NCBI GenBank assembly: GCA_913055745.1
Contig: CAJXJZ010000003.1
Span: 70,664-107,442 of the forward strand
From: an uncultured bacterium
GTDB taxonomy: Bacteria > Hydrothermota > Hydrothermia > UBA1063 > CAJXJZ01
DNA: 36,779 bases
Reading direction: 5' to 3'
Shown here: piece by piece, positions 24,296-32,773 of the stretch
Position numbering within the stretch: the stretch's first letter is position 1
How the letters are laid out: every line of letters begins with the position of its first letter
Program-made: the position numbers and the translations under genes
Notes under the pieces: generated by a model
The model's database searches: none
What the model saw: the letters and a program-made list of their open reading frames with translations, nothing else
What the model was told of the DNA's origin: nothing

Positions 24296-25621
24296 TTATG
24301 CCTTTATAAAACCAACAATACCAAAACCACCAAGGTCCTGTATCTTTTCAAGTTCCACTGGGCTAATATTCTGAATTTCTATCATCTTCTCCAAACGCTC
24401 TAAAACTGTTTCATCAGGGTAGGCTCCAATATACAAAGCGCTCTTTAGTTCCCCACCAACGGTTACTATATTACCTGGCAATAAAGCATCACCTATATTG
24501 GGTGAATATCCTATAGGATTTGAGTCTAATACCGTAAACTGAGCCTCATTCTCATCCTTTATATCAGCAAAATAGTTCCTACCTATAGATGCAATCTTAT
24601 AATCTGTACCATTTTTGTTTATTTGAATAAGTACCATATTGAATTTTGGTCCTCTCAATGCAGCATAATCAAGATAGAGATACATCTGGTCCATTATGCT
24701 ATCAAAGTTCACTTCTTCTTTTATAGCGCGGAGTACGGCTTGATGGAGCATTACTGCCCCTAAATATGAGTCTGTAGTTTCCATAGGAGATGAAATAAAT
24801 CCATAGAGTATGTCAGAACCTCTTTCTTTCAGAAATGGTAACAAAACCATTCCATCTTTTGCGAAATGCTCGAACTCAAGATCCATAGAATTGTTAGGAG
24901 GAAACTGAATAGGTCTTGTTATTCCCTTTATAAGCGACAAATGCTCAAATGAATCTGATGTGGTAATTACAATTCGCTCCATGGTATCTTCTGGGTATAC
25001 ACTTCCTCCCTCTGCTCCAGCAACACCTATAGCAACTATGACTAATATAACAAAAAGTGCAATACCCGACCAGAGATAGATTTTCTTTTTAAGTGATGCA
25101 AATGCTGCATATTCTGATGGCCCAATAACACTCTCATCGGCTGCAAGATATATGCTACCAAGCCTTGCTTTAATACCTTCTGGCGTAATGGGAATCCCTA
25201 TTTGATAAAGGGTTTCACCTCCACTTTTGACCTTGCCAAAAGCGACCACAGTACCTGTTTGCCTAAGCCACGCCTCTTTGGGCCTAAAGTACTGGTCACG
25301 TGTAGTAAGACCTGCCTTACCCACTATTCTATCATTTTTGTCCACGACAACAGCATACTTTATACCCTTATAATTTTGAAGTACATTACCTAATTGCCAC
25401 GAAATACCTAACTCATCTCCGGCTGATAGAAGGTCCTTTACTGAAGAGGAAACTGTCTGGGCTATCATCATCATTCTATGTCTTATAGTATTGGATTTCC
25501 AGTTACGCTCATAGGAAGAAAGTGCTATATCCTCCATTACAATTGCCAAAATACCTACAATCAAAACAATAATAACAAAGAGTATAGTTAAACCTACTTT
25601 TGATTTTTTATTACCTGCCAT
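24296..25621 (-). CDS. Membrane protein with Cache-like sensor region and degenerate SpoIIE/PP2C-like domain
   Basis: A 441-residue protein with two membrane helices (about 9-29 and 180-200) flanking a 150-residue outside region that resembles a single Cache/PAS-like sensor (VLQNYKGIKYAVVVDKNDRIVG near 80-101). The cytoplasmic part (about 270-440) follows the order of SpoIIE/PP2C phosphatase strands: FNMVLIQINKNGTDYKIASIGRNYFADI, then NPIGYSPNIGDALLPGNIVTVGG. Active members have AGH and TDG at these places, and their Asp/Gly metal ligands are missing here, so activity is doubtful. It could be a pseudophosphatase that senses the envelope and signals to the adjacent ATPase. ATG 25621 has AGGAGATGAG upstream. 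The fold call is mine from pattern and moderately sure. Confidence 0.55.
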   Translation of the reverse strand: MAGNKKSKVGLTILFVIIVLIVGILAIVMEDIALSSYERNWKSNTIRHRMMMIAQTVSSSVKDLLSAGDELGISWQLGNVLQNYKGIKYAVVVDKNDRIVGKAGLTTRDQYFRPKEAWLRQTGTVVAFGKVKSGGETLYQIGIPITPEGIKARLGSIYLAADESVIGPSEYAAFASLKKKIYLWSGIALFVILVIVAIGVAGAEGGSVYPEDTMERIVITTSDSFEHLSLIKGITRPIQFPPNNSMDLEFEHFAKDGMVLLPFLKERGSDILYGFISSPMETTDSYLGAVMLHQAVLRAIKEEVNFDSIMDQMYLYLDYAALRGPKFNMVLIQINKNGTDYKIASIGRNYFADIKDENEAQFTVLDSNPIGYSPNIGDALLPGNIVTVGGELKSALYIGAYPDETVLERLEKMIEIQNISPVELEKIQDLGGFGIVGFIKA

Positions 25622-25636
25622 AACTCATCTCCTTTT

Positions 25637-27964
25637 TTACCTTTTAAATAAAAGATGTTGAATTTCTGGATCCGGATTAAATATTTCATTTGGCAATTTA
25701 ATGCCCCTATATTTAATTTCTTCAAGGGCCATAGGCCTTACCCCTGTAGCAGAGAACTTACCTAATACCTTGCCCTTATCATCATATCCTGTTTGTCTGA
25801 ATACAAATATGTCTTGCATTGTTATCATGTCTCCCTCCATACCAGTAATTTCTGATATAGAGACAACCTTCCTGCTTCCATCTCTCATTCTTGCAAGTTG
25901 CACAACAATATGAATAGCAGATGATATCTGCTGGCGTATTACTCTATCAGGAAGTTCCATCCCAGCCATCATGATCATGGTCTCCAATCTTGAGAGCGCA
26001 TCCCGAGTGCTATTAGCGTGAACTGTAGTCATGGAACCTTCATGGCCTGTATTCATTGCCTGCAACATGTCAAGGGCTTCAGGTCCACGACATTCTCCAA
26101 CGATTATCCTATCCGGTCTCATACGAAGCGTATTAATAACAAGGTCTCTAATTGTTACCTCACCTTTACCTTCAATATTTGGTGGCCTTGCTTCAAGTCT
26201 TACTACATGTTCTTGTTGTAACTGTAATTCTGCCGTATCTTCAACCGTAATAATACGTTCATCATTGGGAATATACCCTGAAAGAAGATTAAGAAATGTT
26301 GTCTTACCACTTCCTGTACCTCCTGAAATTAATATGTTTCTCTTTGCAATAACAACGGCTCTTAAAAATTCAAGTATCTCCTTTGTAACTGAACCCAAAG
26401 CAATAAGGTCTTCTGCTTGAAGTTTTTTCTTTGAGAACTTTCTTATGGTAACAGTAGGACCATTGAGTGCAAGAGGTGGTATAATCACATTTACACGTGA
26501 ACCATCAGGCAATCTGGCATCAGCGTATGGCATTGCTTCATCTACCCTCTTTCCAAGGGGAGAGAGAATTCTATCAATTATTACTAACAATTGATCTTCA
26601 TTCAAAAATTTTGCATCTGTTTTATAAATCTTTCCCTTCCTTTCTATATATATATCAAAGGGCCCATTCACCATAATCTCTGTTATATCTGGGTCTTTAA
26701 GGAGTGGCTCAAGTGGACCATAACCAAGTGCTTCATCAAGTATTTCCTGGACAAATCTCTTTCTATCACTAACATCGGTTATATTTATGTGCAATCTCTC
26801 CATGAGTTCTATAATCATAGACTCCACACGATTTCTAAGTTGCTCTCTACCTTTCTCATCTTTGAATACGCTCTGAACCTCAGACCAGTTAACCTCAACC
26901 ATCAAGGCACGGTGAATATCCTCCTTCCATTTATGCCACTGTTTTTCCTCAACTTGAAACTCCTCTTCTTCTACTTCTGCGCCTGCAAGGGTAGAGATTG
27001 TACTATCTACTTCCATAGGACCTCCGTCCTTAGGTACATTGGGGGTTGAGGATGCTGCGACATTATCTTCAGTCATAAGTTGAAGCGCTTCTTCCAAGGC
27101 CGAATCAAGATCAGTTGAAGAAGACGCCTTTTTCTTCGGTTCTTCTTTCTTTTTAGATTTTCCACCACCAAATAGAGAAAACTTCTTTTTCTTTTCACCT
27201 TTCAACTCTCTTATAAGGTCTTCTTCTGTAACTTCCCCTCTAATATAGGCAACCAACTTCTGTAAATTCTTTGTTGTTTGACTGCCACTATCCAATTCTA
27301 CATAAGGTACTCCTCTATCAAGCGCCTCCACAGCTTTCTCTCCGGCATATGGTATTTCAAGAAGAACCTTATAAGGATTAGAGAGTTTAATAATATCTTG
27401 AGTATCTATCGTAGAAACTTCATGAGTATGGTTTACAATGATTTTAACTTTTTCAGGTGGAAAGTACTGATGCTTTAAAATAGAAATCTTACCCTGAAAT
27501 GCATTAAAAGAATGCAGGTCATTGGAAAGTATAAATAGCACTTCATCTGTAAGTTCCAAGAGTTGAGCACTCAGAGGATTTAATTGATTTATTCCATCGA
27601 AAATAACGTACGAAAAATCAAAAGAGTGCAACATAGAAATAAAAGACATAATGGAGGCAGGGGTGACATTCACAAGTTTCCTGCGTGGTACTGGAGGAGA
27701 GGAAATTATCTTGAGTTTATTATTCTTTGGAAAAACACTAATATAATCTCCTAATTCAGGCTTTTCTCCTTTCTCTAATTCTTCCAATAAATTAGCAATA
27801 TCACCCTTTACATTAACATTTAGCGCCATAGCAATGTCTGCACGCTCAAGCTGCATATCTACAAGTACAATAGGCTGTTTTAATGCAATTAACACTCCCA
27901 CATTGGAGACTAAGAAAGTAGACCCAACTCCACCTTTACTCTGAAAAAATGCTATTTTCTTCAT
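25637..27964 (-). CDS. cpaF: TadZ/CpaE-like ATPase fused to CpaF/TadA secretion ATPase
   Basis: A 775-residue fusion in one uninterrupted frame. Residues 1-245 are a MinD/ParA-like ATPase of the CpaE/TadZ type: SKGGVGST (9-16, with the signature Lys10 and Ser in place of the second Lys, as usual in CpaE), [14 protein letters not shown] with Asp36, and VIFDGIN. There is no N-terminal receiver domain. Residues 250-345 are a Lys-rich then acidic linker. Residues 346-775 are CpaF/Tad[22 protein letters not shown], Walker A GGTGSGKT (548-555), EDTAELQL, Walker [16 protein letters not shown], and [13 protein letters not shown]. The ATPase drives Flp pilus assembly and TadZ places the machine at the pole. 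The fusion would fix them in 1:1 ratio. It is followed at four bases' distance upstream by the secretin gene. Confidence 0.93.
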   Translation of the reverse strand: MKKIAFFQSKGGVGSTFLVSNVGVLIALKQPIVLVDMQLERADIAMALNVNVKGDIANLLEELEKGEKPELGDYISVFPKNNKLKIISSPPVPRRKLVNVTPASIMSFISMLHSFDFSYVIFDGINQLNPLSAQLLELTDEVLFILSNDLHSFNAFQGKISILKHQYFPPEKVKIIVNHTHEVSTIDTQDIIKLSNPYKVLLEIPYAGEKAVEALDRGVPYVELDSGSQTTKNLQKLVAYIRGEVTEEDLIRELKGEKKKKFSLFGGGKSKKKEEPKKKASSSTDLDSALEEALQLMTEDNVAASSTPNVPKDGGPMEVDSTISTLAGAEVEEEEFQVEEKQWHKWKEDIHRALMVEVNWSEVQSVFKDEKGREQLRNRVESMIIELMERLHINITDVSDRKRFVQEILDEALGYGPLEPLLKDPDITEIMVNGPFDIYIERKGKIYKTDAKFLNEDQLLVIIDRILSPLGKRVDEAMPYADARLPDGSRVNVIIPPLALNGPTVTIRKFSKKKLQAEDLIALGSVTKEILEFLRAVVIAKRNILISGGTGSGKTTFLNLLSGYIPNDERIITVEDTAELQLQQEHVVRLEARPPNIEGKGEVTIRDLVINTLRMRPDRIIVGECRGPEALDMLQAMNTGHEGSMTTVHANSTRDALSRLETMIMMAGMELPDRVIRQQISSAIHIVVQLARMRDGSRKVVSISEITGMEGDMITMQDIFVFRQTGYDDKGKVLGKFSATGVRPMALEEIKYRGIKLPNEIFNPDPEIQHLLFKR

Positions 27965-27968
27965 AATA

Positions 27969-29354
27969 TCACATTTTCTTTACATTTTTGATAATATGTA
28001 GAACATTTTCATACTTGTCCCACATAATCTCGAGATTACTAAATATTTGTTTAAACACCTTTAATTCTACCATTAAATTACCAAAATAGTTTTCGACATA
28101 AATCTCATTGAGTTGCTGACCAACAAGCATAGACTGGGTATCATAGTTAATCCGTATTTTCTGTCCCTTATACTTAAACTGTATTTCATTCTCTCCTTTC
28201 TTGACCCTGCATCCAAGTAGTTTTGCAAGTTCACCAATTGGAACAAGTACAGTCTCCTCACGAAGGAGAAGAGGAAGTTCATAGGACTTTGATTCATACT
28301 TATCCCATATATAGACCATCGATTTGGATTTTGGCAAAATTACTGGAGTAACAAGGAATATAATCTCTGATTCTTCCTTAGTTGCTGTCTTTATACTAAA
28401 CAAAGATCCCAGAATAGGTATAGAAGAGAGGATAGGTATACCAGTCTTTTTATAACTTGTCTTAGAATTAATAAGTCCACCAAGACCCACTGTTTCACCT
28501 GAGCGAACCCTTACACTCGCATCAACGCTTTTTCGCCTTATGGCAGGTACTGTATACCCCTGTATCTGAACGGCATTTGCCCAGTCAAGTTCACTAACAT
28601 CAGGCTTGATGGAGAGATTAATATAGTTCTTAAGATCAATAGATGGGGTTATTTTAAGATTTACCCCATATTCTTTCCATTCTACCGCCACCTGCCCCAG
28701 ACCTGCAGGAATAGTCACAGGGAACTCACCACCGACAAAGAAGTTTGCGCTCTTGCCCTCCAGCGTAATAAGTGTGGGAGAAGATAGTATCCGAGCCTTT
28801 CCATTCTCCACAAGTGCCCTAAGTGTCATAGTTATAGGACTCTGTCTTTTTATTGGACCTACCTCAGTAAGCCCGGGTATGGGGATAGGGTCTTCTTGCA
28901 AATTCAGAGCATCCACCCATTGAACACCAAGGTCATTATGCGAGCTTTTATTCATCTCTATTACATATACCTTAACGCCAATGGTCCTCTTCCCCTGAGT
29001 TAAGATACTCTGGGGGTCTATCTTAATATTAAATTCAGATTCAAGGCCGTCTCTTGTCTTGACTATTAAATTTGTTGCACCACTCTTCTTAGGGACGAGA
29101 AGAAGTTCATCCGGTGATATTATATCAACGGTAACGAGATCTTCATCGCCTATTATGGCCCTTTTGAGCATCGGGATCTTCATAACATGAGAAAAACCTT
29201 CAACGAGACGTATAGTAGGGAGAGGGGCTTCCTCGCCCACCAAAGGCGTAGTCTCAGCAGTCCCGGTTTGTTCTACTCCCTCACTTATTTGAGGAATTCC
29301 CTCTTCAGGCAATTGAGACACCAATAGTCCCATTACTAACAGTATACTTATCAT
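27969..29354 (-). CDS. cpaC: Tad secretin CpaC/RcpA with C-terminal copper-amine-oxidase-N-like domain
   Basis: Outer-membrane pore for the Flp pilus, 461 residues. A signal peptide (1-13) is followed by the CpaC N-terminal domain (RLVEGFSHVMKIPMLKRAIIGDEDLVTV, with the LLVPKKSGATNLIV motif) and the secretin core: RALVENGKARILSSPTL near 179-195, VGGEFPVTIP, and the signature VRSGETVGLGGLI...PILGSLF (283-319), ending with IIFLVTPVI. The BON domain of some CpaC proteins is not seen. After the core, residues 358-455 form two half-repeats (REETVLVPIGELAKLLGCRV... and NLMVELKVFKQIFSN LEIMWDKYENVLHI) like the copper-amine-oxidase N-terminal/stalk-type domain found in many envelope proteins. The start lies within the end of the previous gene (four-base overlap). 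Confidence 0.92.
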   Translation of the reverse strand: MISILLVMGLLVSQLPEEGIPQISEGVEQTGTAETTPLVGEEAPLPTIRLVEGFSHVMKIPMLKRAIIGDEDLVTVDIISPDELLLVPKKSGATNLIVKTRDGLESEFNIKIDPQSILTQGKRTIGVKVYVIEMNKSSHNDLGVQWVDALNLQEDPIPIPGLTEVGPIKRQSPITMTLRALVENGKARILSSPTLITLEGKSANFFVGGEFPVTIPAGLGQVAVEWKEYGVNLKITPSIDLKNYINLSIKPDVSELDWANAVQIQGYTVPAIRRKSVDASVRVRSGETVGLGGLINSKTSYKKTGIPILSSIPILGSLFSIKTATKEESEIIFLVTPVILPKSKSMVYIWDKYESKSYELPLLLREETVLVPIGELAKLLGCRVKKGENEIQFKYKGQKIRINYDTQSMLVGQQLNEIYVENYFGNLMVELKVFKQIFSNLEIMWDKYENVLHIIKNVKKM

Positions 29355-30943
29355 CTGCCACCTCCCAGAGCTTTGATATAATAATTTGTTTTTGATAAAT
29401 AATACCTTGCTTCTGAATTTTTGGGATCTAAAGAAAGAACCCTTTCAAAAATGGTCTTTGCTTCCTGGTAATTTCCCTGATAAAATAGAGACTTACCTCT
29501 CGTCATGAGGGCCTTTATATCAACCTTTGGTTTCTGTCCCTTTTTTGTGGTTTTCCGCTTACGTGCCGCTTGTCTGGCTGCTGCCTGACTTGCCCTCCTC
29601 TGAGATTCAATAGCTTTAAGACGTGCATTTATTCTCTTTATAGCAAACTGTGTTTCCTGGTCGTTTGGATAAAGATCTTTTATAGCATTCCAGTATTTTA
29701 GTGCAGTATTATAACGACCAAGTTTCTCGGCCTGCCTTGCCCTCACTTTATAAAGTTTTACCAATCTATCTACACGTGCAAGGATCTGGGTATAAACACG
29801 ATTAACCTGCCTATCAGTTGAATCAATCGCCCTTGCAAGAACAATTTCATTATATGCATCTTTAAGCAGATTTCTCCTAAGTTTTTCCTTAGCATTCCTT
29901 ATATGAATCAATAGCTCTTTATATGCGCCACTCTGTTTTAATCTCAAACCAAAATTTATCCTCGGCATATCACCTGTAAGTTCTATTACCTTTTCCTTTG
30001 GGTCATACTTAGGCTTAGCCTCTACCACAATTGTATACTTTCCAGGTAAAAGATTGAATACGAAACTTCCATCTTTCCTTATTTTTACCTCTTTCCCCGT
30101 TTCTTTAACATAAGCCCTTCCAAATCCTACTGGCAGTCCTGTTTCACCGTCATAGATCTTTCCAAAGACCACCACTTCAACCTTTTTCTTTGCCTTCTTT
30201 TTCATTGGGGTAAGTAATCTTTCATATCTCAATCCAGCCTCAAAATAATCCACAGTAAAATAAGAAAAGGTATAGTCGGCATACTTAAAATTAACAAGTG
30301 CCTCAAGACCCGGCATAAATCTAATACCAAGACCAATATTCCTCTTTTTACTGGGCATAAAGCCCTCCCAATATATTCCAAGAGCATTAACGGGTCTTAA
30401 TTCCACTCCCCAGAACCCTCCAAGGGTTGCAGTCTCTGTATAATTCCATGCGAATTTACCAAGACCAACGCCACCCGTTATTGTAAGAAAATCACTTATA
30501 TGCCTGGTTAGACCAAGATAAAAGGGTATCCTTGATAAAGTTGATGCCGCAGAGTCACTCGGCGTTCCCTCAGATTGAAGTTTTCCATCCTTTATAAAAG
30601 CATCATCAAGTCCCAATGTAATGGACGGCAAATTGCCCTGTTCACGTAGAAAAGTGTACTTAAGGTTAATTAAAATTCCATAGTCTGCGGCATAACCCAG
30701 ACTACCTTGAAAGTTCCCCAAACCACCACCAAGCATTAAACCAAAACTGCCAGGGAAAACTCCTGTATAACGCTGAGATATACCATTCTTTTCAATTCTA
30801 CCAGCGGAGAATAAGCCCAAATCTATTACAGGCTTATCGCTTGAGAATGACACTCCAAGGGGTACTTCCATCATATCGCCGGGCTTAACACTTGCTGCCG
30901 CAAAACCCATCAAAACCAATAATCCTACAACAACCCTTTTCAT
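29351..30943 (-). CDS. Outer-membrane-type beta-rich protein with carboxypeptidase-regulatory-like domain and TPR
   Basis: A 530-residue exported protein. Signal peptide MKRVVVGLLVLMGFAAAS. Residues 20-255 are Gly/aromatic-rich strands resembling an outer-membrane barrel (LMLGGGLGNFQGSLGYAADYG, LGIYWEGFMP). Residues about 265-345 (VVVFGKIYDGETGLPVGFGRAYV ... GKYTIVVEA) match a carboxypeptidase-regulatory/PEGA-like beta sandwich. The remainder is helical with two or more TPRs; the last is SLFYQGNYQEAKTIFERVLSLDPKNSEARYYL near 488-519. No TadD is present elsewhere, so this may take the place of TadD and a secretin-assisting protein. The frame is open to 31012, but ATG 30943 with AAAAGGAGG gives a clean signal peptide and avoids overlap with tadC. 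Confidence 0.7.
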   Translation of the reverse strand: MKRVVVGLLVLMGFAAASVKPGDMMEVPLGVSFSSDKPVIDLGLFSAGRIEKNGISQRYTGVFPGSFGLMLGGGLGNFQGSLGYAADYGILINLKYTFLREQGNLPSITLGLDDAFIKDGKLQSEGTPSDSAASTLSRIPFYLGLTRHISDFLTITGGVGLGKFAWNYTETATLGGFWGVELRPVNALGIYWEGFMPSKKRNIGLGIRFMPGLEALVNFKYADYTFSYFTVDYFEAGLRYERLLTPMKKKAKKKVEVVVFGKIYDGETGLPVGFGRAYVKETGKEVKIRKDGSFVFNLLPGKYTIVVEAKPKYDPKEKVIELTGDMPRINFGLRLKQSGAYKELLIHIRNAKEKLRRNLLKDAYNEIVLARAIDSTDRQVNRVYTQILARVDRLVKLYKVRARQAEKLGRYNTALKYWNAIKDLYPNDQETQFAIKRINARLKAIESQRRASQAAARQAARKRKTTKKGQKPKVDIKALMTRGKSLFYQGNYQEAKTIFERVLSLDPKNSEARYYLSKTNYYIKALGGGR

Positions 30944-30962
30944 TAAAACCTCCTTTTTATTG

Positions 30963-31892
30963 TCATTGATTCGGCCTAATGTTGTAAAGATAATTAAGTA
31001 AGATGGTGCCAAATATAACGAGAAAAATGGTAGGCAGAATCAAAAGAATCATAGGAAAGGTAATTTTAACAGGAGCCTTCTGCGCTTTTTCCTCGGCATT
31101 TTCCCATCTTTTGTTTCGTAAGTCATCTGCAACTGAACTTAACGTCTGTGAAATAGGTACACCAAGTTTTTCACCATACATTAACATGGATACCATTCTC
31201 TTTAAATCTTTATGTCCAGTTCTCTCTCCTATCCTCGCAAGCGCTTCCATTCTGGGAGAGCCAAGAAAGATTTCTTGAAGTGCTATTTCAAATTCATCCT
31301 TAATGGGGCCCTCTTTAAATCTTTTTGTGGTGAACTGAAATGCAGCGTTAGGCGCGAGCCCTGCCTTAACACTGGTAACAAGTTGATCAAGAAAATCAGG
31401 AAGTTGTTTATCAATCAACTCATGTCTGCGTTTTATTGCACTACTCAATGTAAAATCGGGGAGGAAAAAGCCCAGTAATCCGACAATTATACCCAAAATT
31501 ACAGACTTACCTAAAGGCTGTTTAAAAATCACATTAATTACAAGCGCACCAAGAATACCCAGAAAAACGAGACCTCCAAATTTCTGAGCAATAAACCTCC
31601 CCACTGATGTATCGTATTCTCCTGCCATGATTAACTTCTTCTCAATTGAGTCAAAGTACTTCGTAGGTAGTATATTTTTAAAAATTGGTTGAAACTTTTG
31701 CGATATAAAGAAGCCAACCCTTTCTGTAAAGCTCTCCATCTCAAAAGAAACAGCCTCACGTCTACGCAACGCAGTTCTCGCTCTCATTCTTTCAATTCTT
31801 TTCCTAACATCCACCTGGGTCTCTGATGGGATTAAGGCCAGCACTAAAAACATGATAAATCCAACGATACTTATAAATAGTAAGAATAGCAT
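30963..31892 (-). CDS. tadC: Tad inner-membrane platform protein TadC
   Basis: A 309-residue inner-membrane protein of the T2SSF/GspF family, Tad branch. Membrane segments are at about residues 3-23, 105-125, 130-150 and 280-305. The cytoplasmic F domain has the TadC motif LPDFLDQLVTSVKAGLAPNAA and the EIFLGSPRMEALARIGERTG and MYGEKLGVPISQTL segments. It forms the pilus platform with TadB, and is homologous to PilC in this same window. Overlap with the next gene is avoided if that gene starts at 30943. AGGTGAGGTGAT precedes ATG 31892. Confidence 0.94.
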   Translation of the reverse strand: MLFLLFISIVGFIMFLVLALIPSETQVDVRKRIERMRARTALRRREAVSFEMESFTERVGFFISQKFQPIFKNILPTKYFDSIEKKLIMAGEYDTSVGRFIAQKFGGLVFLGILGALVINVIFKQPLGKSVILGIIVGLLGFFLPDFTLSSAIKRRHELIDKQLPDFLDQLVTSVKAGLAPNAAFQFTTKRFKEGPIKDEFEIALQEIFLGSPRMEALARIGERTGHKDLKRMVSMLMYGEKLGVPISQTLSSVADDLRNKRWENAEEKAQKAPVKITFPMILLILPTIFLVIFGTILLNYLYNIRPNQ

Positions 31893-31905
31893 ATTATCAC
31901 CTCAC

Positions 31906-32754
31906 CTAATATTCAATTGTTATTATCTTCTTAATCCAGATAAATGCTATCACTATGAGAATAAAACATACTCCATTAATAAGTAATCCAAGCGGAGTTG
32001 ATATCATAGGACGGAAAAGGTCTCTCTGAGTAAGCCAAAGCATAAACTCAATGAAGAAGGGAAGCGCTGTTATCACATACGCAGAAAGCCTGCCCTCCGC
32101 TGTTAATGCCTGAATTCTTCTCTTAAGTTTCCTTCTAAGAGTGATAGTTTCAGCCACATGATTCAAAACCTCAGAAAGATTACCACCAGTTTGTAACTGT
32201 ATAACTACTGCCGAAGTAAAGGTTTTAAGACTTTCACTCTCAGGCACCTCCTCTTCAAGTTTTTTAAATGAATCTTTAAGTGTTCCACCCAGCCTAACAT
32301 CCCTTAGCATAGCCCTTATCTTATCTCTAAACGGGGGTTCTATCTGGTCAGCCACCAACTCAAGGCCTTGCATAAAACCAAGCCCTGCCTTGAGTGAGTT
32401 AGCCAAAAGATGTGTTGCATCTTCAAGTTGTCCTTCAAACAAGTCCAACCACTTTTCTCTCATGTTGTTCAAAAATGCACGAATACCAAAATAAGCAACA
32501 CCCTCAAGGAAAACCAGCATAATTATCTTATTGAGAATTGGACCAAAAGCCAAATAAACGAATACTGCAATTACTCCATAAACCAGAAGTTTGAAGTAGA
32601 AAATTTGTTCTTTTGTTTTAAAGAACAAAATATTTCCGGCCGGCGTTCCTGCTTCTTTCTTAACAACACCCGACAAGGACTGGAGCACTAAATAAACGAT
32701 TATAGCCCCTGTAAGGGAAGCCATAATAGCAACAACAAGGAGCATGCCATTCAT
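31906..32754 (-). CDS. tadB: Tad inner-membrane platform protein TadB
   Basis: A 282-residue T2SSF-family inner-membrane protein. Segments at about 3-25, 52-92 and two near the C terminus (228-278) bracket the cytoplasmic F domain with LEDATHLLANSLKAGLGFMQGLELVADQ and GGNLSEVLNHVAETITLRRKLKRRIQALTAEGRLSAYVI, a strong TadB signature. It works with TadC and the CpaF motor to add Flp pilins. AGAGGAGAGGTAAA before ATG 32754 decides the start. Thirteen bases separate it from tadC and 19 from cpaB, as in one operon. Confidence 0.94.
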   Translation of the reverse strand: MNGMLLVVAIMASLTGAIIVYLVLQSLSGVVKKEAGTPAGNILFFKTKEQIFYFKLLVYGVIAVFVYLAFGPILNKIIMLVFLEGVAYFGIRAFLNNMREKWLDLFEGQLEDATHLLANSLKAGLGFMQGLELVADQIEPPFRDKIRAMLRDVRLGGTLKDSFKKLEEEVPESESLKTFTSAVVIQLQTGGNLSEVLNHVAETITLRRKLKRRIQALTAEGRLSAYVITALPFFIEFMLWLTQRDLFRPMISTPLGLLINGVCFILIVIAFIWIKKIITIEY

Positions 32755-32773
32755 TTTACCTCTCCTCTATATG

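Noticed and set aside
26591-27049. Plus-strand frame of 152 codons under the CpaF gene
   Set aside because: Antisense shadow of the linker and N domain; low-complexity Phe/Ile/Leu content, no binding site.
25637-27964. Missing second lysine in the MinD-like P-loop (KGGVGST) as a loss-of-function sign
   Set aside because: CpaE/TadZ proteins commonly have Ser or Thr there; the signature Lys10 remains.
29351-31012. Longer barrel-TPR protein beginning at 31012
   Set aside because: The extension overlaps tadC and hides a normal signal peptide that begins at 30943 after AAAAGGAGG.
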